A DNA stretch of 64,000 bases from an uncultured Clostridia bacterium (lineage in GTDB: Bacteria; Bacillota; Clostridia; Christensenellales; CAG-917). Positions 1 through 8,662 of the stretch are shown piece by piece; position 1 is the first letter of the stretch; each line of letters begins with the position of its first letter. The notes under the pieces are model-generated. The model was given only the letters and a program-made list of their open reading frames with translations, did no database searches and was not told the DNA's origin. Position numbers and translations under genes: made by a program. Location of the stretch: the NCBI GenBank assembly GCA_934254835.1, contig CAKQMI010000002.1:20404-84403 (forward strand), read 5' to 3'.

Positions 1-97
1 CGTTTCTTACGGGGTTCTGAAAATCCTAGTGTACTAAGTGTACACGGATTTTCAGGTTCTCGGAAAAACTCAAAAAGGCGCAAATTATCGCCGTTTT
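1..97. repeat. Dispersed hairpin repeat, copy A
   Basis: About 97 bases nearly identical to 34188-34283. The core is an inverted repeat: CTGAAAATCC plus GTGTAC on the left (with a 2-base TA bulge) pairs with GTACAC plus GGATTTTCAG on the right. It is not part of any gene I recognise and lies beyond the ftsZ terminator. The left end may extend past the window edge. Confidence 0.75.
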
Positions 98-99
98 AC

Positions 100-146
100 A
101 AAAAATCGGGGAGTCAATGCGCCTGCTCACAACGCCAACTCCCCGA
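100..146 (-). terminator. Probable terminator of the ftsA-ftsZ unit
   Basis: On the minus strand a perfect 9-bp stem (TCGGGGAGT with ACTCCCCGA, arms at 138-146 and 106-114) closes a 23-base loop and is followed by six T residues. It lies about 255 bases downstream of the ftsZ stop. The large loop is unusual for an intrinsic terminator, so the call is moderate. Confidence 0.55.
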
Positions 147-401
147 AAAGAATCAGTAAATGTTTTTCAAAATGACCGCGATTATTTGTCAAAAATTCGA
201 CCTGCCCCACCCGCACACGCTACGATACGCAACGTTTGCACGCAAGGACTTTTGTCGCGCGACGCAAAATACGCCACAGGACAAATTATCGGTGTGTTAT
301 CCTGCCCGAGGAAACGCTCGGGCAAGATTAAATTTTATACTTTCCCCGCGATTTGCGGGACGCGCCGTCCGACAGCGTCGGTTTTGCGCGATATGTCGAG
401 A
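147..401. other. Noncoding stretch downstream of ftsZ
   Basis: No convincing gene. It holds a perfect 8-bp inverted repeat (TGCCCGAG with CTCGGGCA, 303-324) without a T-run on either strand, and a GC-rich CCCGC repeat near 344-360. The short open frames here look like chance. Confidence 0.5.
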
Positions 402-1604
402 TTAGTTGGAACGAGAACGAATCATGCGAAGGAATTCGGGGATATCTTTGTCGCCCGTATCCATACGACTGCTGTTCACTTCCCCACTGCGGGCGCCAGC
501 CATGACGGGTTCACGCGCGGGAGCGGGAGCGGGCTCGGCATTGATTTCGGCACGAATGGAGTTGAGTTGTTCTTCTTTCTTATTTTCTTCGACGGTTGCT
601 TGGAAAGCGTTGGCGTCAAAGAGTTTCGCACCCATATCGAACTCGGGAGTGCGTTGAGTGTGACCGTTGAAGCCGGTTGCGATGATGGTAACGACGACTT
701 TGTCGCCAAGTTCTTCGTCAACGCCTGCGCCGAAGATGATATTTGCACCGCCGTCCACAACGTCCTGAACGAGTTTGGACGCTTCGGCAACTTCGGACAA
801 CGAAATATCCAAGCCACCGGTCACGTTGATGATGACGCCGGTTGCGCCTTCGATATCAGTTTCGAGCAACGGAGATTGTACAGCCTGACGGACTGCTTCG
901 AGAGTACGGTTTTCGCCCTCTCCGCAACCGATACCCATGTGGGCAAGACCTTTGTCGGACATAACCGTGCGAACGTCGTTGAAGTCCAAGTTGATGAGAG
1001 CGGGGTTGACGATAAGGTCGGAAATGCCCTGAATACCTTGACGGAGTACGTCGTCGGCAACCTGGAACGCTTTTACGATAGGCGTGCCCTTGGGAACAAC
1101 GCTCAAAAGTTTCTCGTTGGGGATAATAACGAGAGTATCGACGTATTGACGGAGGTTTTCAATGCCAGCTTCGGCGTTCTCCATACGTTTTTTACCTTCG
1201 AAATTGAAAGGTTTCGTCACGACAGCGACGGTGAGGATACCCATTTCACGAGCGAGGCTTGCCACGACGGGAGCAGCACCCGTGCCCGTTCCGCCACCCA
1301 TACCTGCGGTGATGAAAACGAGGTCGTTGTCTTGCAAAACTTCTTTGATTTGATCGATGCTTTCTTGTGCAGCCTTTTCGCCGATTGAGGGATCCGCGCC
1401 TGCGCCAAGACCTTTGGTAAGTTCTGCGCCGAGTTGGATTTTCAATTCCGCCTTACTGCGAATGAGGGCTTGATAGTCGGTATTCATAGCGACGAATTCC
1501 GCGCTTTTGATACCTGCGTCAATCATTCTGTCAACAGCGTTGTTTCCTCCGCCGCCAACACCTATAACACGAATACGAGCAACATTTACCGGTGAACCAT
1601 ACAT
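402..1604 (-). CDS. ftsZ: Cell division protein FtsZ
   Basis: Tubulin-like GTPase that polymerises into the Z-ring at midcell. Seen: nucleotide-binding GVGGGGNN near residues 15-22, tubulin signature [10 protein letters not shown] at 103-112, the T7-loop region NLDFNDV near residue 205, and a conserved C-terminal tail ([14 protein letters not shown], residues 387-400) that in this family binds FtsA and SepF. At 400 residues it has a normal length, with a Pro/Ala/Glu-rich linker before the tail. It starts 6 bases after the ftsA stop, with a GGAGG-like site, so the two are co-transcribed. Both tail-binding partners, FtsA and SepF, are encoded in this window. Confidence 0.98.
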   Translation of the reverse strand: MYGSPVNVARIRVIGVGGGGNNAVDRMIDAGIKSAEFVAMNTDYQALIRSKAELKIQLGAELTKGLGAGADPSIGEKAAQESIDQIKEVLQDNDLVFITAGMGGGTGTGAAPVVASLAREMGILTVAVVTKPFNFEGKKRMENAEAGIENLRQYVDTLVIIPNEKLLSVVPKGTPIVKAFQVADDVLRQGIQGISDLIVNPALINLDFNDVRTVMSDKGLAHMGIGCGEGENRTLEAVRQAVQSPLLETDIEGATGVIINVTGGLDISLSEVAEASKLVQDVVDGGANIIFGAGVDEELGDKVVVTIIATGFNGHTQRTPEFDMGAKLFDANAFQATVEENKKEEQLNSIRAEINAEPAPAPAREPVMAGARSGEVNSSRMDTGDKDIPEFLRMIRSRSN

Positions 1605-1610
1605 AATTAA

Positions 1611-2792
1611 CTATCCTCCTATTTTGGATAAAAGATTTTGTAGTATTTTATTTAACCCCGTGAGTTCCTGAGCGTTTAAGTCGGAAGCGACGTCAAGCAA
1701 TGAAATCGTTGACGAAAACTTCGGCTTATTGTAGCAAGGAACGTCGGGAGCAATAATTTCAATGGGTTTTTTAAGGACTTGCGACATATATTCTTTTGCA
1801 CCGCGTATCGTTGTGATGCCGTTGCCCGTCAGATAAATCGGACAATGTGCGTTGCACTCGAACCCCGACTGCGCGATACTTTCCGAGATAAACTCGGCAA
1901 TAGTGTCAAGCCTGCTTTTTGCAATTTCGTTGACGTCCAGCGCCGAAAAACGATATTTCCCGTTTTCGCCCGCCGAATAATAACTTGTCTCATCGTAAGC
2001 CAACGAAAGATCGATTTTGTCTTTCACTTCCTCGGCGGCAGAGAACGGAACCTCGAACATCATCGCAATATCGCTTGCAACGTGCCCCCCGCCAAGTGAG
2101 AACGAAGTAAGACTGACAAGACCGTCGCCCTGCGCGACTGCCACGCTGGACGTAATATATCCGACGTCCGCGATAAGTTGACGGCGGTAACGCTTGTCCT
2201 CTGAAAGCAACGACATACTTTCCGCCCATATCGACGAAACGTATTCAACCTCTTTCAATCGCAATTCCTTTGCAATATCTTCAAACAATGAAGTAAACGA
2301 CCTTTCGCAAAGAACGTACGACACAAGACCGGTGATTTTGTAAGCGTCCATACCGCGCGGTTCGATAATGCGTCTTGTCTTATCGTCCAAGGTGTAATAG
2401 ACGGCAAAATTTCCGATGGTCGTATAGCGAGAGTGATTTTTGTAAGTATCGCCCTGCTCGAACAGTTCGGTAATGTCGGCGTCGGTGATGCGTTGTGCGC
2501 GTCCGCGCGCAAGAACGACTTCCTTCACCACGATTGCGATAAACTCCGACGGGACGCCGATGTACAACTTCCTGACCTTTATTCCGCTTTCCGCCTCGGC
2601 AACGCGAAGTGCCTTGGAAACAGCGGACTTCAAATCCAAAACGTTGAACCACTTCCCGCCCGAAAAACCGCTGTAATAGCACGAGCCGAAACCTTTGACG
2701 TTGAAAACGCCCTTCAAGGTCTTGCTTCCGATCATAACGGATATTTTCTTCGAGCCGATGTCCAGCACGGCGACGTCGTTGAGTTTTGCCAT
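1611..2792 (-). CDS. ftsA: Cell division protein FtsA
   Basis: Actin-like ATPase that tethers FtsZ filaments to the membrane. The N-terminus (VAVLDIGSKKISVMIG) is the phosphate-1 motif of the fold, and ADVGYITSS (about residue 215) followed by the LGGGH stretch is the second phosphate and SHS2 region typical of FtsA. The last 15 residues (LNKILQNLLSKIGG) form an amphipathic helix of the kind used for membrane binding. Length 393 is slightly short for the family (about 420). It has its own promoter at 2822-2850 and a GGAG site before the ATG, and heads an ftsA-ftsZ unit separated from ftsQ by a terminator. Confidence 0.93.
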   Translation of the reverse strand: MAKLNDVAVLDIGSKKISVMIGSKTLKGVFNVKGFGSCYYSGFSGGKWFNVLDLKSAVSKALRVAEAESGIKVRKLYIGVPSEFIAIVVKEVVLARGRAQRITDADITELFEQGDTYKNHSRYTTIGNFAVYYTLDDKTRRIIEPRGMDAYKITGLVSYVLCERSFTSLFEDIAKELRLKEVEYVSSIWAESMSLLSEDKRYRRQLIADVGYITSSVAVAQGDGLVSLTSFSLGGGHVASDIAMMFEVPFSAAEEVKDKIDLSLAYDETSYYSAGENGKYRFSALDVNEIAKSRLDTIAEFISESIAQSGFECNAHCPIYLTGNGITTIRGAKEYMSQVLKKPIEIIAPDVPCYNKPKFSSTISLLDVASDLNAQELTGLNKILQNLLSKIGG

Positions 2793-2821
2793 TGTTACTC
2801 CAAATAGTTGTAGATATATTT

Positions 2822-2850
2822 ATTATAACGTGCGTATGCGTGCGCGTCAA
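2822..2850 (-). promoter_or_regulatory. Promoter of ftsA-ftsZ
   Basis: Minus strand: TTGACG (2845-2850), 17-base spacer, TATAAT (2822-2827), about 30 bases before the ftsA ATG. The spacer is an almost unbroken alternating purine-pyrimidine run (CGCACGCATACGCACG). Confidence 0.8.
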
Positions 2851-3156
2851 GTATTTTACTAAACTTTTTATATATAGTTATCGCGTGTGCGCATATATTT
2901 GAGCGCATTATGCGTGCATATACGCATATATGTGCGCCCGCGTGCGCAAATCCCGCGATTTGTAAACTCAAAAATCTCTTATTTCGAACGGTATGCCTGC
3001 CAAAAATAATGCGCACACAGATAAAACCCCGAGATTTTTGATGATTTTTGAAAAAGGCGAGCGCAGTTGTACTTTAGTTGTACTACAAACGAGCATTTTT
3101 TGAAAAGCACGGAAATATCGAGGTTTTTCAAAGTTCGTATTGTTTTCGGCAGGCAA
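2851..3156. other. Structured noncoding zone between ftsQ and ftsA
   Basis: No gene seen. From about 2880 to 2950 the DNA alternates GCGC/ATAT/TGTGCGC blocks, with imperfect inverted repeats. An 11-bp perfect inverted repeat (TCAAAAATCTC at 2968-2978, GAGATTTTTGA at 3031-3041) encloses TGCCTGCC (2995-3002), itself complementary to GGCAGGCA at 3149-3156. On the minus strand AGTACAACT occurs twice in tandem near 3067-3090. It could be a regulatory region or hold a small RNA; nothing identifies it. Confidence 0.45.
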
Positions 3157-3187
3157 TAAAAAAACGCAGGCATTTCATTTGCCTGCG
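3157..3187 (-). terminator. Terminator after ftsQ
   Basis: Minus strand: 8-bp stem CGCAGGCA with TGCCTGCG (3180-3187 and 3165-3172), then a run of Ts (3157-3164). It separates the mraZ-to-ftsQ transcript from ftsA-ftsZ. Confidence 0.88.
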
Positions 3188-3202
3188 CTGAAATTTCGGA
3201 TT

Positions 3203-4006
3203 TTAATAAACTCGCTCTCCCACGAACTCCTTATTGTCGATGTCGTATCTTGCGATGTATTTATCCGTCCTTTGCTCACTGCCCTCGGGGAAACTGACGT
3301 ACCACTTGTATGCAAGAGGCACTCTTTCGCTGATTTGTTCGGTGGTGAGATTTCCTCCGAGTTTTATGACGACTCCGCTTCTCGTGTGCAAATCGATTTG
3401 TCCCTCGGACAGTCGCACCGACTTGATGAACGCAATAAACTGCTTGGGCGTAAGACCTTCGTTGTAAAACCCGCTCGCCACGTTTTGGAGATAATAAACG
3501 GAATTGCCGAATTCGACGGGCAACGTCCTGCCGATTTCGATGGTGTACTTTCCGACAAGCTCGAACCCGTCCACGAATACGAAGTTTTGGTCGGTCGGCT
3601 TTTCATCGAAGAATTCAAGAGCGACCATATCGCCGTCAACCGCAACGTACTTTGCAATTTCCGACGTCGTCTGGCGATACTTGATGAGATAAACCGCCAC
3701 CCTCTTTGAAACGTGAATGACGATACGGTTGGGAAAAATTCTTTCGATATTGACGACTCGGACGTCGGGAATTTCAGACGCAATGTTTTTTATCATGCGA
3801 CTTTCGCTGACGCCGAAGATGTTTTTTCCTTTTTTGAGCCTCGATGCGGTGATTATCCTTTCCGCTTCGCCCTCCTCCGCCTGAATCGAACTTTCCGTAT
3901 CGAAATCGACGGTGATGGTTTTCACCTTGAACAGAAAACCGTTGAGGAGTGCGATCGTCGCAATCAGAACAAGCCCCACGATCAGCACAATGTGTTTTTT
4001 AGTCAT
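3203..4006 (-). CDS. ftsQ: FtsQ/DivIB-type division protein with POTRA domain
   Basis: Bitopic membrane protein of the divisome that, with FtsL and FtsB, activates septal peptidoglycan synthesis. From the chosen start: a short cytoplasmic tail, one membrane helix (about residues 5-25), then a POTRA-like domain (VKTITVDFD onward) with the typical phrase IPDVRVVNIERIFPNRIVIHV. The start at 4006 is chosen because AAGGA lies at 4016-4020 and because the longer frame would run into murA; it overlaps the murA 3' end by 8 bases. That gives 267 residues. It is the last gene before a strong terminator. Confidence 0.85.
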   Translation of the reverse strand: MTKKHIVLIVGLVLIATIALLNGFLFKVKTITVDFDTESSIQAEEGEAERIITASRLKKGKNIFGVSESRMIKNIASEIPDVRVVNIERIFPNRIVIHVSKRVAVYLIKYRQTTSEIAKYVAVDGDMVALEFFDEKPTDQNFVFVDGFELVGKYTIEIGRTLPVEFGNSVYYLQNVASGFYNEGLTPKQFIAFIKSVRLSEGQIDLHTRSGVVIKLGGNLTTEQISERVPLAYKWYVSFPEGSEQRTDKYIARYDIDNKEFVGERVY

Positions 4007-5255
4007 TGACAAAAATCCTTTGTATTTTTGCTCCGAGCGACGAAAGAGTTTTTTCAAACGATTCGTATCCTCTGTCGATGAGGTTGACACCGCTTATCGT
4101 CGTTATGCCGTCGGCTTTCAGCCCCGCAAGCACCAGCGCGCTTCCTCCGCGAAGGTCGGACGCATGCACCTCGGCACCGTACAGTTTCCTGACGCCTCTG
4201 ACAACCGCGACGTCACCGTGCACCGTAATGTCCGCGCCCATTTTCCGAAGGTCGGGGACGTGCTTGAAGCGGGTTTCAAAAATATTTTCGATGATAATAC
4301 CCGCGCCGTCGGACACCGCGTTCAATGCCGTGAACTGCGCCTGCATATCCGTCGGGAACCCGGGATACGGCGACGTTTCGACGTCAATCGCTTTCGTTCT
4401 TAAATTACTCGATATCAGTATTCTATCACAAAACGCGCGCACCTTGCAACTGCTTTTGACGAGTTTTGACGTTATCGACGCAATATGTTCGGGCACTACG
4501 TTTTCGATTTCGACCTCACCTCCCGCAATGCCGACAGCCGTCATCAAAGTCCCCGCGACAATCCTGTCGGGAATGGGCGTGTAAACCGTACCGTGCAATT
4601 CCTTTACACCGTCAATTCTTATCACCGGAGTACCCGCTCCCCTGATTTTTGCACCCATGGCGTTCAGCATATTTTGAAGGTCGGTGATTTCGGGTTCTTT
4701 CGCAACGTTTCTAAGTATCGTCGTGCCACGACCGAGCACCGACGCCATCATCAGGTTTTCGGTTGCGCCCACGCTGATTTTGTCCAGTCCGACGTCCGCG
4801 CCGATTATCCCGTCGGTTTCGCAATTGACGTAGCCCGATTGCTCGTCGATTTTGATATTCAATTCCTTGAGCGCGCGTATATGTATGTCCACGGGACGCA
4901 AGCCTATGTCGCACCCGCCCGGATACGCTATGCGCGCCCGCCCGAGCGTCGCGATAAGACTACCCATCAAGAATACACTGCTTCTTATCTCGTGCGCAAG
5001 GCTTTCGGGGACGTCGCCGTTTTTCGCGCCTCCGCTTATCGTGATTTCGTCGCCGTGCCTTTCGACCTCTGCCCCCAGCGTTTTGATTATCTCGCACATA
5101 TTATGTACGTCGGTAATGCAAGGACAATCTTTGATTGTCACCTTGTCTCGCGTGAGCAACGCGCCCGCAAGCAACGGAAGTATGCTGTTTTTCGCGCCTT
5201 TCAGTTTCGTCTTGCCGTAAAGGCGGTTACCGCCCGATACGATAAATTTTTCCAT
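3999..5255 (-). CDS. murA: UDP-N-acetylglucosamine 1-carboxyvinyltransferase MurA
   Basis: First committed step of peptidoglycan synthesis: adds enolpyruvate from PEP to UDP-GlcNAc in the cytoplasm. The PEP-attacking cysteine is present at residue 115 in YPGGCDIGLRPVD, and Lys22/Asn23 in GAKNS match the substrate-binding pair. Length 418 is normal. Fosfomycin targets this Cys in the family, so sensitivity of the enzyme is expected. The gene sits between ftsW and ftsQ; several Firmicutes place murA or murB at the equivalent spot. Confidence 0.97.
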   Translation of the reverse strand: MEKFIVSGGNRLYGKTKLKGAKNSILPLLAGALLTRDKVTIKDCPCITDVHNMCEIIKTLGAEVERHGDEITISGGAKNGDVPESLAHEIRSSVFLMGSLIATLGRARIAYPGGCDIGLRPVDIHIRALKELNIKIDEQSGYVNCETDGIIGADVGLDKISVGATENLMMASVLGRGTTILRNVAKEPEITDLQNMLNAMGAKIRGAGTPVIRIDGVKELHGTVYTPIPDRIVAGTLMTAVGIAGGEVEIENVVPEHIASITSKLVKSSCKVRAFCDRILISSNLRTKAIDVETSPYPGFPTDMQAQFTALNAVSDGAGIIIENIFETRFKHVPDLRKMGADITVHGDVAVVRGVRKLYGAEVHASDLRGGSALVLAGLKADGITTISGVNLIDRGYESFEKTLSSLGAKIQRIFVND

Positions 5256-5266
5256 AGTTTATATTA

Positions 5267-6358
5267 CTATTTCGGCAAGGTTTTTTGTGAATGGTCGGCG
5301 CAAAGACAAAGTACGCCCGAAAATGTCATGAACGCCACAAGACTGCTTCCGCCCGCGCTGATGAACGGCAACGGCAACCCCGTCGGGGGAATCGCACCGC
5401 TTACGACCGCAAAATTTATCACGCTTTGCACCGCGACGATTGCCGTTATCCCCGTCGCAAGATAACTTTTGAAGCGGGTTTTTGCGTTTATCGCGATTTT
5501 TATGCCAGAATATATGAAAACGACAAAAATAATTGCAAGCGTCACCACACCGAAAAATCCCGTTTCCTCGCCGATGACCGACAGTACGAAGTCGCTTTCC
5601 GAAAAAGGCAAAAACAAATATTTCTGACGGCTGTTGAGATAGCCGAGCCCGAAAAACCCTCCGCCCCCGAGCGCATAATAACTTTGTATGAGTTGGTACC
5701 CCTCGCCTTTCGGGTTCTCCCACGGGTTCAGAAAAGCAAGAAGTCTTTTCATGCGGTACGGCTCGGCAATAATAAGCGCGGGGACGGCAAGGACGGCGGG
5801 TGCAATCACCGTCAAAAGTTTCTTTCTTTTCAGTCCGCAGACGAACAGCATAATAAGCATTACTGCGCCCAAACATACCGTAATTGACATATTTGGCTCC
5901 AAAATAATCAAAATGCACGAAAAAACGCCGAAAAACAGAATTTTCAGCAACGTTTTTGTATCATTTACGTCGTTATCGGCGCAAATTCCCGCACAAAACA
6001 CCGCATATCCGAACTTTGCGTACTCGGACGGCTGTATCGTGAAAAACCCGAGGTTTATCCATCGCTTTGCCCCGTAACTTTCGACGCCTACGTTCGGCAC
6101 GAATACGAGAGCCAGCAAAATCAGGCTGAAAACCATAATCGGATATTTGGCTTTTTTCAGTTTTTCGACGTCGAATATCCGCACGGCGAACATCAAAAAC
6201 AGTCCGATTGCAAACGCTATCCCCTGCTTTTTGACGTAAAAAAAAGCGTCGCCCGCATCGATGAGCGCAGAATATCGCGACGCACTGAATATAAACGCCA
6301 TTCCGATGAGCGACAGCAATACGGACGTGGCGTAAACGGTGACGACGTACTTTTTCAT
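5267..6358 (-). CDS. ftsW: SEDS-family septal glycosyltransferase FtsW (or SpoVE)
   Basis: Polytopic membrane protein that polymerises lipid II glycan strands at the septum with its partner class B PBP (encoded upstream). About ten hydrophobic segments; the signature region LNPWENPKGEGYQLIQS, GGGGFFGLG and LPFSESDFVLSVIGEE is typical of FtsW/RodA/SpoVE. Length 363. Its ATG overlaps the murD stop by 4 bases. FtsW and SpoVE cannot be told apart by sequence alone; the division-cluster position favours FtsW. No lipid II synthase murG follows, as it often does in this kind of cluster. Confidence 0.93.
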   Translation of the reverse strand: MKKYVVTVYATSVLLSLIGMAFIFSASRYSALIDAGDAFFYVKKQGIAFAIGLFLMFAVRIFDVEKLKKAKYPIMVFSLILLALVFVPNVGVESYGAKRWINLGFFTIQPSEYAKFGYAVFCAGICADNDVNDTKTLLKILFFGVFSCILIILEPNMSITVCLGAVMLIMLFVCGLKRKKLLTVIAPAVLAVPALIIAEPYRMKRLLAFLNPWENPKGEGYQLIQSYYALGGGGFFGLGYLNSRQKYLFLPFSESDFVLSVIGEETGFFGVVTLAIIFVVFIYSGIKIAINAKTRFKSYLATGITAIVAVQSVINFAVVSGAIPPTGLPLPFISAGGSSLVAFMTFSGVLCLCADHSQKTLPK

Positions 6359-7662
6359 AACTCGAAAAACAACTCGTCAAAGGCTTTGCCCCGCTCGACG
6401 TAGTTTTTGTATCCGTCGAAGCTCGACGACGCCGGTGAAAACAAAACGTTGTCGGCACGCACCACCACGCTTTCCATAAAACACTCTTTGAGCGTCCGCC
6501 GATAGGTCACGTTGTAAAAGCCTTCGGCAATGGCTCCGTCCATAATTTCGCGTGAGTTTTCGCCCGTAATAAACGCATGAATTACATTTTTGGGCAAGTT
6601 TTTGAACAAATCTGCAAAATTTTCGCCCTTTCCGCGCCCGCCGAGTATCAAAACTGTATCGCCTTTCAGACTTTTCGCGCTTTTTAGGGTGGCGGACACG
6701 TTGGTGCCCTTGCTGTCGTTATAAAACTTTCTGCCCCTTTTCTCGCCGAGATAGGTCACGCGGTACAGCGGTGCGACGAAACATTTCAAAGTCATTCTGA
6801 TGATTTCGGGATTGATTTTTCGCGCCATACAAGCGGTGGTTGTCGCAAGGACGTTTTCAAGATTGACGCCCGCGCACGCCGAAAGTTCGGTGCAGTTTGC
6901 GATATGTATTCGTTTTTCGTCCTCGAACACGATTTCGTCGCCGTCGAGATACGCGCCCCTTACCCGCTTTTCCGTGCTGAAAAAATACTTGTCGGCTTTG
7001 ACGATTTTGGAAATATCATTTGACGTTTCGTCATCGGCGTTCAAAACGGCGATTTCCCTTTCGCACTGTCCCTCGAAAAGTTTGGCTTTCAGACTTTTAT
7101 AAGTCGCAAGGTTTTTGTGGCGGTCGAGATGGTCGGACGTGACGTTGGTCAGCACCGCGATATCTGGACAAAGTTTTTTCGTGGTTTCCAACTGAAAACT
7201 GCTGACTTCCACCACCGCGATATCGTCGGACGACAGCGACAGCACCTTTTGCGACAGCGGGACGCCGACGTTGCCTAGAGCATACGACTGATATCCCGCC
7301 CCGTTCAGCACGTCGTTTATCATAAGCGTGACGGTGGTTTTTCCGTTTGTACCGCTCACCGCGATAAACTCGCTTTCCAAAAAGTCGGTGGCAAGCGACA
7401 ACTCGCCCGTGACCTTGTTTTCTTTCACCGCTTTTGCAATCGACGGCGTATCGATCGGCACCGCCGGACTTAATACCGTCAAGTCCGCAGACGACGAAAA
7501 CCTTGCGTCCGACACCACGGTCACGCCCTTTGGAATTTCTTTGTTGTTTATATCGTCGTCGAAAACGTAAACGTCCGCACCCTTTCTTTTCAAAAGTTCG
7601 ATTGCCGAAAGTCCGCTCGATTCGAGCCCGTACACCAAAACCTTTTTGTTCCTAAAATTCAT
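6355..7662 (-). CDS. murD: UDP-N-acetylmuramoylalanine--D-glutamate ligase MurD
   Basis: Cytoplasmic ATP-dependent Mur ligase that adds D-Glu to UDP-MurNAc-L-Ala. Order of domains: N-terminal Rossmann-like UDP-binding domain (KVLVYGLESSGLSAIELL), central ATPase with SGTNGKTT near residue 103, and a C-terminal ligase domain with FYNDSKGTNVSATL and LILGGRGKGENF, which are MurD-type phrases. Length 435. It overlaps mraY by 11 bases upstream and ftsW by 4 bases downstream, indicating tight translational coupling. Confidence 0.96.
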   Translation of the reverse strand: MNFRNKKVLVYGLESSGLSAIELLKRKGADVYVFDDDINNKEIPKGVTVVSDARFSSSADLTVLSPAVPIDTPSIAKAVKENKVTGELSLATDFLESEFIAVSGTNGKTTVTLMINDVLNGAGYQSYALGNVGVPLSQKVLSLSSDDIAVVEVSSFQLETTKKLCPDIAVLTNVTSDHLDRHKNLATYKSLKAKLFEGQCEREIAVLNADDETSNDISKIVKADKYFFSTEKRVRGAYLDGDEIVFEDEKRIHIANCTELSACAGVNLENVLATTTACMARKINPEIIRMTLKCFVAPLYRVTYLGEKRGRKFYNDSKGTNVSATLKSAKSLKGDTVLILGGRGKGENFADLFKNLPKNVIHAFITGENSREIMDGAIAEGFYNVTYRRTLKECFMESVVVRADNVLFSPASSSFDGYKNYVERGKAFDELFFEL

Positions 7663-8662
7663 ACATCACCTTTGAAATCACGTTAAGCGCGCCAAACAGC
7701 AACGTTATCACCTGATACCGACACACTACGTTCCACTCGGGTATCCCCTTCTTTTCCAGATGATGATGATACGGAGCCATTAAAAACACTCGCTTCTTTT
7801 TGAGTTTGAAATAAGTTACCTGCACAATTACTGATATGCAGGACACCACAAACATTATGCCCGATATCATTATCGAAAAAGGATTTTTCAGAAAAACCGC
7901 AACAGTCGCCACCGCGCTTCCGAGCGCAAGACTGCCGGTATCGCCCATCATGATTTTGGCGGGATTGAAGTTGTACCACAAAAACGCCGAAAGTCCCCCG
8001 ACAAGCGACGCCGAAAACACCGCGATTCCTTTGACCTCGGTTGCGGTCAAGTCCTGCCCGTAATAAGTCAACCCCAAAACCTCGACGATTGCGATTATTA
8101 CAAATCCCAAAAAATAAATGAGCGACGTCGTCGTCGCAAGTCCGTCCAAACCGTCGGTCAGGTTCACGGCGTTGGTGGTCGCGATGTAAACAAGCATCGT
8201 GAACGGAATTATTCCATAAGAAAAATCGGCGGTCGCCGTCGTGAACGGAAACGCCACTTTACTTCCTATCACGGGATTTTTATATACGAATACCGACGCG
8301 ATAACCGCAAGCCCCGTCTGCCCGATAATCTTTTGGTACGGCTTCAACCCCATATTGTCGTGGGTTTTTATCTTCAAAAAGTCGTCCAAAAATCCGACGA
8401 GCGAGTACCCCAGCATCAACAGCACCGCCACAAGCGACAACTTGCTATACCCGACGGCAAGCGTCACCACCGCGACGGGCAACAAAAAAATTATCCCGCC
8501 CATCGTCGGCGTGCCCTCTTTTGCGCTGTGTTGCGTGACGTAGCCGAGTATCACCTGTCCGGCTTTCAGTTTCTTCATCGTCTTTATGACAAGCGGAGCA
8601 ATCAGCATCGAAAATAAAAAGGTCGCCGTCAGCGCGATAAAACACGAAAGTTCGATTTTCAC
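7652..8662 (-). CDS. mraY: Phospho-N-acetylmuramoyl-pentapeptide transferase MraY
   Basis: Integral membrane enzyme that links UDP-MurNAc-pentapeptide to undecaprenyl phosphate, giving lipid I. Seen: about ten membrane segments, the aspartate pair FLDDFLK, NAVNLTDGLDGLA, and the histidine-rich loop MAPYHHHLEKKG that marks MraY against other prenyl-phosphate transferases. Length 336 is normal. It overlaps murE by 4 bases upstream and murD downstream. Confidence 0.97.
   Translation of the reverse strand: MKIELSCFIALTATFLFSMLIAPLVIKTMKKLKAGQVILGYVTQHSAKEGTPTMGGIIFLLPVAVVTLAVGYSKLSLVAVLLMLGYSLVGFLDDFLKIKTHDNMGLKPYQKIIGQTGLAVIASVFVYKNPVIGSKVAFPFTTATADFSYGIIPFTMLVYIATTNAVNLTDGLDGLATTTSLIYFLGFVIIAIVEVLGLTYYGQDLTATEVKGIAVFSASLVGGLSAFLWYNFNPAKIMMGDTGSLALGSAVATVAVFLKNPFSIMISGIMFVVSCISVIVQVTYFKLKKKRVFLMAPYHHHLEKKGIPEWNVVCRYQVITLLFGALNVISKVMYEF

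Noticed and set aside
303..324. Perfect stem TGCCCGAG/CTCGGGCA downstream of ftsZ as a terminator
   Set aside because: No T-run on either strand; the hairpin at 100-146 has one and is preferred.
160..405. Small 81-codon plus-strand gene
   Set aside because: No ribosome site, no recognisable composition, and it overlaps a ftsZ downstream region with hairpins only.
117..1388. Long plus-strand open frame (423 codons) opposite ftsZ
   Set aside because: It is the antisense shadow of ftsZ, which has all family motifs on the minus strand; the plus-strand product shows no recognisable domain.
2851..3156. Replication origin or DnaA box cluster in the ftsQ-ftsA gap
   Set aside because: No TTATCCACA-type boxes and no dnaA/dnaN neighbourhood.
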